From NCBI RefSeq assembly GCF_052324685.1, contig NC_135219.1, positions 26,093,032-26,157,031 on the forward strand: 64,000 bases of DNA, read 5' to 3'. Shown piece by piece: positions 22,149 through 34,700 of the stretch. This DNA is from Brachyhypopomus gauderio. Taxonomy: Eukaryota; Chordata; Actinopteri; Gymnotiformes; Hypopomidae. Every line of letters starts with the position of its first letter. Position 1 is the stretch's first letter. The translations under genes and the position numbers were made by a program. A model generated the notes under the pieces. That model was not told where the DNA came from, made no database searches, and was given only the letters and a program-made list of their open reading frames with translations.

Positions 22149-25100
22149 GTGTGTGTGCTTATTTTTCATATTTTACAGGACTGAAAAATATGGACCAGTA
22201 TACAGAATTAATGTATTTCATTATGTGTCATTAGTGGTTTGCTGCCCTGATACTACAAAGGTGAACATTTTATTAGACATCTTTATGCTGACTTTCAAAA
22301 CTTAACAGCATAAGCCTAACAAGTCACATTCTTTGTTTTGTTTCTGAAGGAAATTTTATTGTCCCCTAAATATTCCAAAGATCCTCTTGTCTACAAACAC
22401 TTGTTCCACTTGTTTGGACTGAGGTAGGATGGCTCATTTAAAATGGATGCAGATATTCAGTTGACTGTGTTTACTGTATAAATCTGTCCTCATATGTAGC
22501 TTTTATTTTAATGCATATATAGGCTTTATAATATTCCCATTAACCAAATCCAAATATGATAAGCTACATAACATAACACATTTTGTTACTCATAGCTCAG
22601 AAATGACCTGAGCTGGGTGAGTGTGTTATGAATAGTAGTTGGGTGAATGTGTCAGCTCTGGAGAACACTAGAGGCAGAAGAGTTGCATTGCAGGTTCTTA
22701 GGAAATGGACTAGTGACCGCAATGGACCATGACGTGTGGTATAAGCAGCGCAGGATCATGGACCCTGCCTTCAGCAGCTCGTGGGTCCTGCTTTTCACTC
22801 CTCTGTTTATCATGGCCTGAGTGTGCAAGGTAGATGCACAATAGCTGATCTTGTCAAACTTTACAGTTATCTTCGATGTTTAATGGACACCTTCAATGAG
22901 AGGGCTGAGTGTCTAATGCAGCATCTGGAGGAGATAGCTGAAGAGGGTACAATTGCCAAGATGCACCGGCTGGTCAACTGCGTCACGTTGGATGTTATTT
23001 GCAAGGTTTTGAAGTTATTTATGCTATATTTATGCTATGCTAATTATTATTTAAGAGCTGTTTAAACCAGAGATAAAAATGAGTTGGGTTTTTGTTAGGG
23101 CTTGCTGTGCAAAAAACATTATAGCACCCTACTCAACAAAAGAAACTAAATCAATCCTAAACCTATATATATATATATATATATATGAAGATACAAGTAG
23201 TTATTCCCTGCTGTTCTTTAATAACGAGAACATTTTTTATCTGCTTTTAATTCACAGGTGGCCTTTGGGGTTGATTTAGATTTACTGAAACATCCTGACT
23301 CCCCGTTCCCAAACGCCATAGAGCTCTGTTTGCAGGGCATGTTGCACTACTTAAGCGACCCTTTCTTCAGAGTAAGAACAATACTTATTGTACAAAATTT
23401 GAGATTTTTGTCATCCAAAGATTTCTGTCATCCAAAAATCTATTAAGATGATGATAAAGTAATAAATATATTTTCTTGCAGTTTTTGCCCTGGAACAAAA
23501 AGAAAGTGCAGGAGATACAAGATGCTGTCAAACTACTGCGCACAACTGGAGCCAAGTGGATTAACCAGAGGAGAAAAGCTGTGGAAAATGGCGAGGATGT
23601 CCCAAAAGACATTCTAACCAAGATACTAAAAACAGCTGGTAATTTTTTTCATTAAATAATTGCAGCCAATAATTAATTACCTTTGAACTTAAAAGGTTCA
23701 TATTTGATATAAATGTAATAAATTCAAGACCTTGCTGATGACACCTTGCAGCAATATTTTAACTATTACCCTGCAGAGGAACTTGAGGTTGATGGTGAAG
23801 AAGACCATGAACTGATGCTTGACAATTTTGTAACTTTCTTCATTGCTGGTAGGTTATTTTCTAATTCTATTCATTTATTTATGTTGAATCATTGTATGTA
23901 CTAAATAACCCAGTACACTTGACATGAAATGAAATGAAAATGAAAAATTAAATGAACCTTTATTGTCATTACACATTATACTTGTACATTGCGCAACGAA
24001 ATTGGTTTACAGCCCCCCTCCCCCTCTTGGTGCAAATAGAAAATAGTAAAATTTAAATAGAAAATAAAAAAATCATTAATCAAAAACAGATTAAGAGCTA
24101 CAATTAACTATACAGGCGTAAGCATAAATTAACTAAGCTCTTCTCTTTACACACTAAGCTTTTCTATGTACACATGTGAAGAAATTAACATTTGCAGCAT
24201 AATTTATTGTACATTGTACTTGAGCAGCATAGGTTATTGCACTTGTCCCTGTAGGCCAGGGGTCGGCAACCTATGGCACACGTGCCACCGTTGGCACGTC
24301 GAGGCATAATCACTGGCACGTGGCATGCTGGTCCAGCATCAGCAAAAAAATTATTAGACAGTTTTTATGGTTAAAAACAAATATTTAAATAGCGACGAAT
24401 CAAGCGCTAGGACCACGCAGAAAACGGCCGCTCCGAGTTCGCTGGCCCTGTTATAAAAACTGTCCCTCAAATGGTTTGTCCATGTTTTGAGGTGTCGGTA
24501 ATGTCTGCCTTTTGTCCTGGGTGTGTACTAGTGATGGGAATTTCGGCTCTTTTTAGGGAGCCGGATCTTTTGGCTCAGCTCCTCATAAAGAGTCGGCTCT
24601 TTCGGCTCCTAAATGGCTCCTTATTTGAGGGGGGTGGCGAACGTAAAACCTGGTTTATACTTTCGCGAGTGACCATAGCGCGTAACTCCGCCCACTTTGC
24701 GTGAACCTGCGCGAACGGTGGAAGCGTTTATACTTTCCGCGTGCAGTGTTCTCCGAAACGATATGTGGTAGTATAAAGAAACACCCCTGAAAAACAGGGG
24801 AAGGAACATTTACCTGATGAATTTTAATGTTGCTTTGTGTTTCAGGTTTGAAAGTGCTGGAATTTAGGCTAAAGTAGGCTATGCTTGAATTTGTAACTAC
24901 TTACGATATGTGTATTACGTTAACAAATACGAGCCTCTTGTAATTCCAGGGCGAAACATGAGAGAACGTGAAGAACTTAAGATTGGGTGTTTTGAAAATA
25001 AACCACCATTAAATAATGTGATTAAAAGGGAATTATTTCGAATCATTTCGAGTATATGTATAAATATTTAACTTATTTAAGTTTATCGTGCTGGGAAATA

Positions 25101-25349
25101 TTGAAATGGACCTTGAAAGTGGTGTACAAGTGCTTTTAATTCCAGGTGTATGAACCCTGTAAACATGACTTTGTCCATTGCGCTGAAGCGCGCCATGCGC
25201 GCGAAGTTACAAAATTCGAGAGATGCACGACCTCGCGGATCGACAGCGCGCGAGGCCCTCGCGCACGGGCGGAACCACAGCGATTACGTCATTTTCGCCG
25301 CGCGGACCCTCGCGACACGTCAAATATAAACCAGGCTTAATTTGTTGAC

Positions 25350-25380
<31 letters not shown>

Positions 25381-25400
25381 AAGACGAACGTACTTTGTTG

Positions 25401-25443
<43 letters not shown>

Positions 25444-28400
25444 GGCGGCGAACGTAATTTGTTGACCGGGAACCGGCTCGGTCTTAGAGGGGAACCAGCT
25501 CTCGTCGTTCACTTAAAAGAGCCGGCTCTTTGAACCGGTTTGTTCGCGACCAACACATCACTAGTGTGTACTATCCTTGCTGATTGTGTAAGCCCTCCTG
25601 AGACAGCGTGTTCTGTAGAGGTCTTCCAGGGAGGGGAGGGAGTGTCGAATAGCCTTCTGTTGATGACCCTCTGTATGGCCTTTTTGTGTGCTATGGTACA
25701 ACTAGAGAACCACACAGAGACGCAGTACGTTAGAACGCTCTCAACGGAGCAGCGGTAGAAGACCGTCAATGGTTTCTTTTCCAGATTCAGCTTCTTAAGG
25801 GTCCTTAGGAAATAGAGACGCTGCTGGGCCTTCTTCACTACCGCTGAGGTGTTAGAACCCCATTGGAGAGCTGCATCCATATACACCTCCAGGAACTTGA
25901 AGCTGGACACCCTCTCCACACACTGTCCATCAATGTGAATTGGCTGCAAGTCAGGCTTCCTTCTTCTGAAGTCTACAATCAGTTCTTTAGTCTTGGAGGT
26001 GTTGATGACCAAGTTGTTCTCCGAGCACCACTCCACTAGTCTTTGAACCTCCTCCCTGTATGGCCTTTCATTGCCGATCAGTCCGACCAGAGTGGTGTCA
26101 TCAGCTAACTTGATTGTGATGTTGTCTGAGTGGCTGCTGACACAGTCAGAGGTGTACAGTGTGTAGAGGAGTGGGCTCAGTACACAGCCCTGTGGAGAGC
26201 CGGTGTTAATGCTGAGAGCTGTGGAGAGCCGTAACTCTCTGTACACAGTCTGAGAGGAAGTTTCTTATCCAACTGCAGATGGTGTAAGGAAGACCAATGT
26301 ACATTAGTTTGACAAAGTCTGTCTGGGAGTTTGGTGTTGAAAGCAGAGCTAATGAAGAGCAGACAGGCATAGTGCCCCTGCAGTTCCAGGTGGGAGATGG
26401 TGGCATGGAGCGCTGTTGCTATGGCATCTTCTGTTGATCTGTTTGCTCTGTATGCAAAATGAAGTGGGTCGAGGGTAACTGGTAGGCCAGACATGATGTG
26501 GTGTCTCAGCAGTTTCTCAAACTCTTTTGAACATGATCCTCACTGTATCAAATATATCAAATTTAACAACCAACAAAGCGTCGCAGTCGTTTCTGTTAAT
26601 TACTATTTACCGCCCCCCTGGTTCATACTCTGAGTTTTCAGACTTCCTGTCTCATGTAGTGCTATCAGCCGATAAGGTGATTATAGTTGGTGATTTTAAC
26701 ATCCATTTTGAAAATCTATGTGACTATTTTAGCATAAATGTTCAAGCAATTCTTGATTCAATGGGTATCACTCAGAATGTGGTGGGTCCTACGCATAATT
26801 GTAGTCATACTTTAGACTTGGTCTTATCATTTGGTATTAACATATCCAGTTTAGCAATTCTTCCTCAGAGTGAGGCCGTTTCTGACCACAGCCTCATAAC
26901 GTATGAGTTGTGTTTGACTGACATTGGCCGCCCCGCTACCAAATTAAATGAACTATAACACTTTGTACCATAGCCGCGCTCACTGATATTTTACCAGGTC
27001 TGACAAACATTGATCCAGATTTCTCTTCGTACAGCTTTAGACAAGGTTGCGCCATTACGATATAAGAGAGCCACTGAGAGAAAAATAGCGCCATGGTACA
27101 ATGAGCACACGCGTAGTCTCAAATGAGCCGTGTGGATGCTGGCGTGTAAATGGCAAAATTCAAACTTAGAAGTGTATAGACTATCATGGAAAAGCAGCCT
27201 GACTGAATATAAACATGCCCTCCATACGACAAAATCCTCATACTTATCTGCTTTAATAGAAAAACATAAAAACAATTCAGGACTCCTATTTATGAACAAG
27301 CCATGAACAAGTGTAGCAGTAACAATTTTATGAAATTCTTTAATGATAAGATTGATAAAATTAGGAAAAAAAAAATTGTAATGCTATCTCAGAGCCTGTC
27401 AACATGCCAATGCACCTTGACAGCTGGCTGGTCAGCTCTGATGCCCTATTAGAGTCCTTCTCCCCAATTGGTCGTGAGGAGCTTCTTTCATTGGTGGAAT
27501 CTGCTAAGCCCTCCACATGCATACTAGATGCTGTACCAACCCATCTAATTAAAGAATTACTGCATAAAGAATTACTTAAATAATTATACTGCATCTTTAC
27601 TTACTATAATTTAACTATTCACTGAGCCTGGGCTACATTCCCGGTTCATTTAAACTTGCAGTCATCAAGCCGCTAATTAAAAAACCTGGTCTTAGCCCCC
27701 AGGAACTGTCCAGGAACTATAGGTCAATCTCTAATCTGTCATTCATATCCAACATTTTAGAGAAAGTAGTTTCTTCACAAGTCTCTTCCTTCTTACAGAC
27801 AGAACATGCCTTAGTTATTTCAGTCTGGATTTAGATCTCATCACAGCACTGAAATGACACTGACTACTGAACGAGTAGTCCTGAACGATCTCTTAATATC
27901 CTCTGATAAAGGACATATTTCTTTTCTCATACTGCTAGATCTCAGTGCTGCTTTTGACACCATTGATCATAATATTCTACTTAATAGGTTGGAGACACTC
28001 ATTGGAATAAGAGGTCAAGCACTCTCTTGGTTCAGGTCCTACCTGACAGATTGTTATCAATTTGTACGAGTAACGAATGCTCAGAGTGTTCTAAGGTAAA
28101 ATATGGTGTCCCACAAGGATCTGTACTAGGCCCCATATTATTCTCATTATATATGCTACCACTGGGCACCATCATTCGTAGGCATGGTATTAGCTTCCAT
28201 TGCTATACAGATGATACTCAGTTGTATGTATCTTCCAATCCGGATGATATCACTACTGTCAGGGCTGGCCCCGGGGCGGCTCCTCCAGTTGCCACTAGGA
28301 GGAGCCCACGAGTTTGACCACAGGCTAATCAGCGATGATGGCATTCACCTGTCATCCTATGTTTTTAGGGACGACAGACGCAGTGCCTCACCGCTGAGTT

Positions 28401-31400
28401 GTCTGCTTTCATGTCATAAACCTCAAGCCTGTTTTCTCGCTGTCATCCAACTGTCATGGCATCACACTAGTTGTGACAATGACTTGACTGGAAAGCAATG
28501 TCTCAGTGAGCCCTCATGGGTTCCCTTTTGCGTCTTGGTCCTCCCGAGGTTTCATAGGGAGTTTTGTCTTGCCACTGTTGCCTTTGGCTTGCTCATTAGG
28601 GATCTGGACCCATACGATTGTAAAGCTGCTTTGTGACATGTGCTGTAAAAAGTGCTATATAAATAAATTTGACTTGACTCAAAGCACTTCATGACGAAGC
28701 ACATCATGATGGTGTCAGGGCGACTGGTATGAAATCATTTAGTGCGCCGATGTGACGGCATCTCGACCAATAAGTGTAATTGGAAAATACAAATAATGAT
28801 CCCAGAATGTCCAGGAAGAGAAACATCGATGCAGATAGAAGGGCATTTTAAGAAAGATGGGAAAGCAATGTTTGCGCTTCAAGGATATGAAGCGGTGACT
28901 GATGTCAAAGAGTACGATATACGTTGGCATTTTGCGACCAAACACAGAGCTAAGTATGCCAAAATTTGACATTAAGAAAAATTACAAATTGTCAAAGAAT
29001 TAAAAAACAAACTGCCATCACAACAGAATGTGTTCACAAACGAAACAGCAGTAAAAACAAGCTTTGTTGTGCTTAAAGAAATCGCTGCGCTTCAGTCTTT
29101 TTCAGAGGGAGCATTTTTGAAGCCCAATTGCTATTTTCACAGTTATTTGATATTTCAAGTTTTGAACAAAGTAAATGTGATATTTGATTAATTTTTCTTT
29201 ATTCACTTGAATAGTTTAATCGTTGATTGATGGAGTAATGTGGTTTTCATAACCTAACATATTTAAAGGATTTATGTTATAAAAACAAGCAAACCATTTT
29301 TTTACATTTACGCAAATATATCTCTAATATTTGTAACTTGAATAAGTAATAAATTCAGAGGTATTTAACATTAAAGAGTAGGTACATTTATAAGTTACAT
29401 ATGGCCCTCCGTGGTTAACGATTATGCTGATGTGGCCCGAGGTGAAAATGAGTTTGACACCCCTGATTTATTGTATTATACTCAATGTAATTTTTGTCTG
29501 GTACACTAGGTAACTTGATGTAGTAGAGCTACTACTTCTGTAACGATCACGCTTTTCTTTGCGCGATCTATTCTAATTTAGTACTTCATTTCATGCTTCT
29601 TGTCTTTATTTTGTTTACCTTATTCCCTGCCCAAGTTCTGCCCCTCGTTTCTAATGAGATTCACCTGTGTCTTGTTTGTACTTATTTCCCTTTGTACTTA
29701 AACATCCCATTTTTCCTGAGCCTTTGTTGATCATTGTTTCGTTCGTCTCTTATGGTTATCTGTTCTGAATTATTCCCTAGTCTCGCTCACTCCTCATTCC
29801 TCCATTAAGTATAGTGGTTTGCCTCTTCCCCTTCTTTCCTTGCTTGTTCTTTACTGGTCGCCTTTGTCTACAGCGGCAGTTGTCTTGTTGTTATTGTGTT
29901 GTGTTCGTCCCTCAGGTGGGCGGTGTAACGGTGGTGAACCTGAGGGTGTATCCATGAGATGGATCCATAAGCAGGTGTAAATATACTTTGATTTTAATAA
30001 GAATAATAATAATAAACAGTGTTGGGAACGTTACTTTAAAAAAGTAATTAGTTATAGTTACTTACTACTTGTTCAAAAAATTGAGTTAGTAACTAAATTA
30101 CTCTATAATAAAAGTAACTCGTTACCAGGGAAAGTAACTATTTGCATTACAGTTAAAAATGGTTACATGCCATTATATAAGGATTTTTTGAAAAAGCAGT
30201 TTTCATAGCCAGTTGAAATGAGTAGATAAGAAAGGTGTTTAACTTTTGATATTTATTACACATCCACAGACCAATGCAGGATACAATCCTTTAAAATCCC
30301 AAATCTTTGTAAAAAAAAAAAAAAAGCAAAAGTAAAGTTACACTATATAAAATGCATTTACATCTATCAAATTAAATTCTCTCAACCTGAGACAACTGGT
30401 TTGTTCACAACAGAAGTAAACTTAACAATAAAACCTCTATTCTTAATTAAATAAATCAAATACCCAGTCTGGTAGACATTCAGGAACTTTAAGTATTTTC
30501 TTAAATAATGTTTATATCACCACCTTGAAAACGCACATTTTTCTTCGGCTTGCTCTTGACTGCCATTTCGGCCTCTTCTCCGTTTGTGTCGTGTGTCATT
30601 GGAGTTTCGGCACGCGTGTAAAAACACTGGCTCTGATTGGCTACAATAACGCTGCCTTAGCCACTCGCTTACTGACTTGTTAAGTTAAACAGGTGTTACA
30701 CCGAGAACTGTGACCTATCGAGATCTGTCCGCTCGGATTACTGTTAGTATATCAATATATAGTAACACAACGCTTTTAATGACCAGTAACGTCAACGGCA
30801 TTGTAATGACAGTAAAAGTAATTAATTATTTTATCCCGTTACTGACAAAATGACGCCGTTACCTAATGCCGTTATTTTTAACGGCATTATTCGCAACACT
30901 GATAATAAACAACAAGCAGACCCCGTAGGGAAAGCAGGCAGCAGCACAAAAGGGCAAGGCAAAAAGGGAGAGTCAAAAACCAGGCAGCGATAGTCAAAAA
31001 ACCAAAAAGACTTCAGAAAGGTAGGCGGAGGAACAAAAGGGCTAGGCGAAACAGGAAGGTATCGAAAGGCCAGAGCAGGAATCAAAAACCAGAATCAGTC
31101 AGAATGCAATGCAAGAAATAAGTCTTGGTAGAGACACTCAGAGAGGCAATACTTCGCACTGGTGTGTTGTGTACAGAATCCTTAAGTAGGGTGTGGTGAG
31201 CATAGGCGGAGCCAAAGCAGGGGCCGGGGTGGCACTGGACCCCCCTGAATTCTGATTGGCCACCCCAAGTGCCCCCCCCAGATGACTGACATGTCACCGC
31301 ACCGCACATCTTGTTAAGAGCCTGTTGCGTTTTGTAATCGGTAATAATACCTATTGACTGCTAGGTCCCTCCTGTGCAGTAGTTGGCGCTATGTATCACA

Positions 31401-31728
31401 GAACTGCAATCCACCCCAGGAAAAGAAGAAGAGAGTAAAACGCTCACAAAATAACGCGGCAAGGAGAAGAACAGCAGGCTACCTGTTGCAACAGCGTCTG
31501 GCCGTAAATCTCTCCTCTCAGGCCACCTCCTCTCTGAGACCGATCTCACCCCTGAGACCAGGAAATGATGACTCGCTTTCACGTGATTGCATAAGAAATT
31601 AAGCATGGCAGATCACAAGATCACTCCTCTGCGTTCGCCCCCTACTACAGAAATAGTGCACTATATTGTGTCAGTTAATGGTAAATAGTACACTATTTCT
31701 GTGATGCAATTTTGAATGCAGAGATGGG

Positions 31729-31795
<67 letters not shown>

Positions 31796-34700
31796 CAAAC
31801 ATCACATACAGTCGTATGCAAAAGTTTGGACACCTCCTGCCAAACGGAGTATAAACCGCTACTTTTTGCCCCACGCTTTGAACCATTCGGCTTATAATGA
31901 GGTACGGCTTTTCTGGAGCAGAAAGTTAATCAGGTGGTAGGTCAAATTTGTAAATCAAACAAGAAAGTGCTCAACTTCATTTAGCACATGCAAGCAGCGG
32001 GCACGACAGATAATTTTTTTCAAACTAAGGTGTTGTGTCAAATTCTGAGTCCCCTCGTTTGCACAAGTATTAAGACGCTACAGATGACATTCGGGAGATA
32101 CATTGATTGTAACTTAGTTCATTGAGCACTCTAGTTTTGTCCTAACTAGATATTTAGACATAATACTGCTGTAATACTGCGAAGTCGTGGTCAGAGGTGA
32201 ACTTCGGTATAGCCAGTGTGTATTTTATTTAAAATAATTAACACCCTTGAGCCACTGTGTCTTTGGACATAGATAATGTCATTTGCTGTGATGGATAATT
32301 AAATTCTAGCTCTTATTTATGCACAGAAACATAAATCGACAATATAATCTGTAGCGTCTTTATGCGGATAAACAAGGGTAGGGGGATCAGGGTAAGTGCG
32401 CATGTGTGTTTTGTGTTGGTGTGTGTGTGTTTTGTGTTTGCTTTATGTGCAGGTGCTTCTCCCTGGTGGTGGATCTTGGTTTTCCTGGACCTTGTGGGGG
32501 TCTCCACCTGGCAGGAGCCCTCTTATGTTGTGGGGTGACCGGAGCCTGGTCTAAAAGAGCCTCTCCCTATAGGGCTGGGGCCCCCGGATGTTTGGGGACC
32601 ATGGGGCTCCGGTCTGAAGAGCTCCTGCTGAAGACGGAGATCCTCCCTCCTGCCCGGGGTGACCATGAGGCCCTTGGGGGCTGTTCCCCAGCCTGCGACG
32701 GGGGTGCTCTGGGCCTCGGTCTCTGGCGCTCCTGGGTTGGGTGGAGGAGTTCACCTTGTGAGGGGAGGCCCCAGGAGGGGCTGACTCCCCAGGAGGCTGG
32801 GGTGACCCCTAGCAGAAGGCAGGGGTCAGCTCCGGGAGGAGATAGGTCCAGGAGGTGATGTTGCCACGCCTTGGGGAGGTAACCTGCACACACAGACACC
32901 ACGGACGAATTGGGAGCCATTGCTCCTCGTCCACACACATGTGGGGCTAAGCGGCCGAATGCCGCTTAAGGCGTGAGGGCCCTGTGACCGACCGGTGCAT
33001 GGTTTTGTCTTGTTGACGGCCCAGTGGGTCCAGGGTCCCGCCCGGGGAGGTGAGCTAATCCGTGTTTTGTGTTCTGTGTGCCTGCCTTCCTGCCCCTTCA
33101 TGTTTTATGTGCTGCTGCTGTGTGCCACACCCAGTGGAGGGGAGTGTGGCTTGGTCACGGTACGGTGGCCCCCCTACTGGTCGCCTCCGTTTACAGCGGC
33201 AGTTGTCTTGTTGTTGTTGTGTTGTGTTCGTCCCTCAGGTGGGCGGAGCTCGCGATCCATCTCACCAGAGGGTCGCTTTTTTGTCTATATATGTCTTGTC
33301 TTTGTACCAGTTGACTGCTTGTCATTATATCTTTAATTTGGATCATGTCACGGGTCTTTGGTTTGCGCACGTTTTTCATTAAACCATCATTTTTCCCTGA
33401 GACTTTGTGTGATCACTTCCATTTTATTTCGCACTCCCTGCCCATCACAAATCAAAGTTGGTCTGCTCTGTGGTCTGCTTTTTCTAATAAACCCTGCTGT
33501 CGCTTGGTCTCTGTAAGTGTTATCGTGTCTGATACTTTCGCTGTTGGTTTAATTTGGATGTCAGTAGTCGTTTGTATCTTTTGTTAGTTTGGCTTTTGTG
33601 TAATCCTGGTTTCAAGTGGTTAAGTCATTTATCTGTTATCCAAATCACTTCTTTAAGAATTCGGTTCAGTAATGTTGTAAGGTTGTAGTTGAGTTTGTTT
33701 TACTTTATTCCGTCCGTATTATTGCCTGTTTTTGTTTTACTTAATCGGCCTTGGTTGTATAGTGTGGTTTCAGTATTGTAGTTCAGACTGTAATATGCCA
33801 CGTCGGTCTTGTAAGCGTGTCTCTCATATTGCTGTAGGAAACCTTTGTCAGAGGAGCGATCTCCTCAAAAGCAAAATTAAACCACCTCATCTCAGCATTT
33901 GTGTCCGCTTCCAGTTAGTACGTTACAACTTCCTATTTGACATATAGTATGATATTGTTTTTAAATCTGCTTCTGCTAATTAAATAATTTGGGATTATGG
34001 AAAAGTCATGTAAATGTCCTTGTATAAATTGTTTTATAAATTTGTTTTATTTTTAGGTCAAGAAACAACAGCCAATCAACTCTCCTTTGCCATCATGGAG
34101 TTAGGAAGGCACCCAGAGATATTGAAAAAGTAAAATAAGAACCACAAACTAATCCAAATAAATAAATGATTACACTCCTAAAATATTTCCTAATTTCTTA
34201 CATTATTTGAGGATATTTCACTTTCACATTATCCCATTTTTCATCCTGTACTAGTGATCTTCATTATGTATGCAGCTGTAAGAATGCTAGTTATAAAGCA
34301 GTCTTGCTTTAAATCCTTAGGGCTAAGGAAGAAGTGGATGACGTCCTTGGGACAAGACTTGATATACTGTATGACGATCTTGGTAAACTCACCTACTTGA
34401 CTCAGGTTAGTTGAAGATGGGTTTTTAATCTGCAAACATCTAATCTGAAAACATAACCAGAAATCTGTAACCAGAAAATATATATTCGGGTTAATGATTT
34501 CTGTGAGGGATTATTGATTTGATGTAGATTTGTTCTTTGTGTCTGTGGCTTAGGTTCTGAAGGAAACCCTCCGTATCTACCCTACTGCACCCGGAACATC
34601 TCGTTGGCTTCATGAGGATTTTGTCATCGGTGGATTAAAAATCCCAGCAGAATGTTCTGTTATTGTGAGAGTGCATCCGGTGATGCATACAAATATTAGT

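Larger units (their letters stand above)
24529..25563. mobile_element. hAT-type MITE with an 8-bp target duplication
   Basis: The ends are tagtgatgggaa and aacacatcacta, with repeated gagccggctcttt motifs inside. The duplication GTGTGTAC is at 24521-24528 and 25564-25571. Removing it rejoins the LINE 3' UTR. It is itself split by a Harbinger-type MITE and two poly-G tracts. Confidence 0.88.
23922..26533 (-). mobile_element. Rex1/CR1-like LINE, 5'-truncated, with nested insertions
   Basis: On the minus strand RT motifs lead to a 3' UTR and a short tail around 23922-23950 (repeats of atttc). The same family occurs at 59129-61846, whose 3' UTR aligns here (tgtcattac..., ctgtccctca..., ccctgggtgtgt). 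Insertions are a hAT-like piece at 24256-24440 and a hAT MITE at 24529-25563. The 5' side ends at about 26533, where an L2-like LINE begins. Confidence 0.85.
23849..34056 (+). other. cyp46a1: Intron 9 of CYP46A, transposon trap
   Basis: 10208 bp between the donor gtaggttatt and the acceptor ttatttttag. It holds a Rex1/CR1-like LINE (minus) with three MITE-type insertions, an L2-like LINE (plus), a hAT fragment, LTR-like pieces, a hAT-like MITE and a GC-rich stretch. The other thirteen introns together are about 3 kb, so this intron explains most of the gene's length. Confidence 0.9.

Noticed and set aside
32406..33336. Overlapping ORFs of 80-150 codons in the GC-rich part of intron 9
   Set aside because: They occur in several frames on both strands, have low-complexity Gly/Pro/Cys content and no domain. 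GC-rich retroelement sequence explains them.
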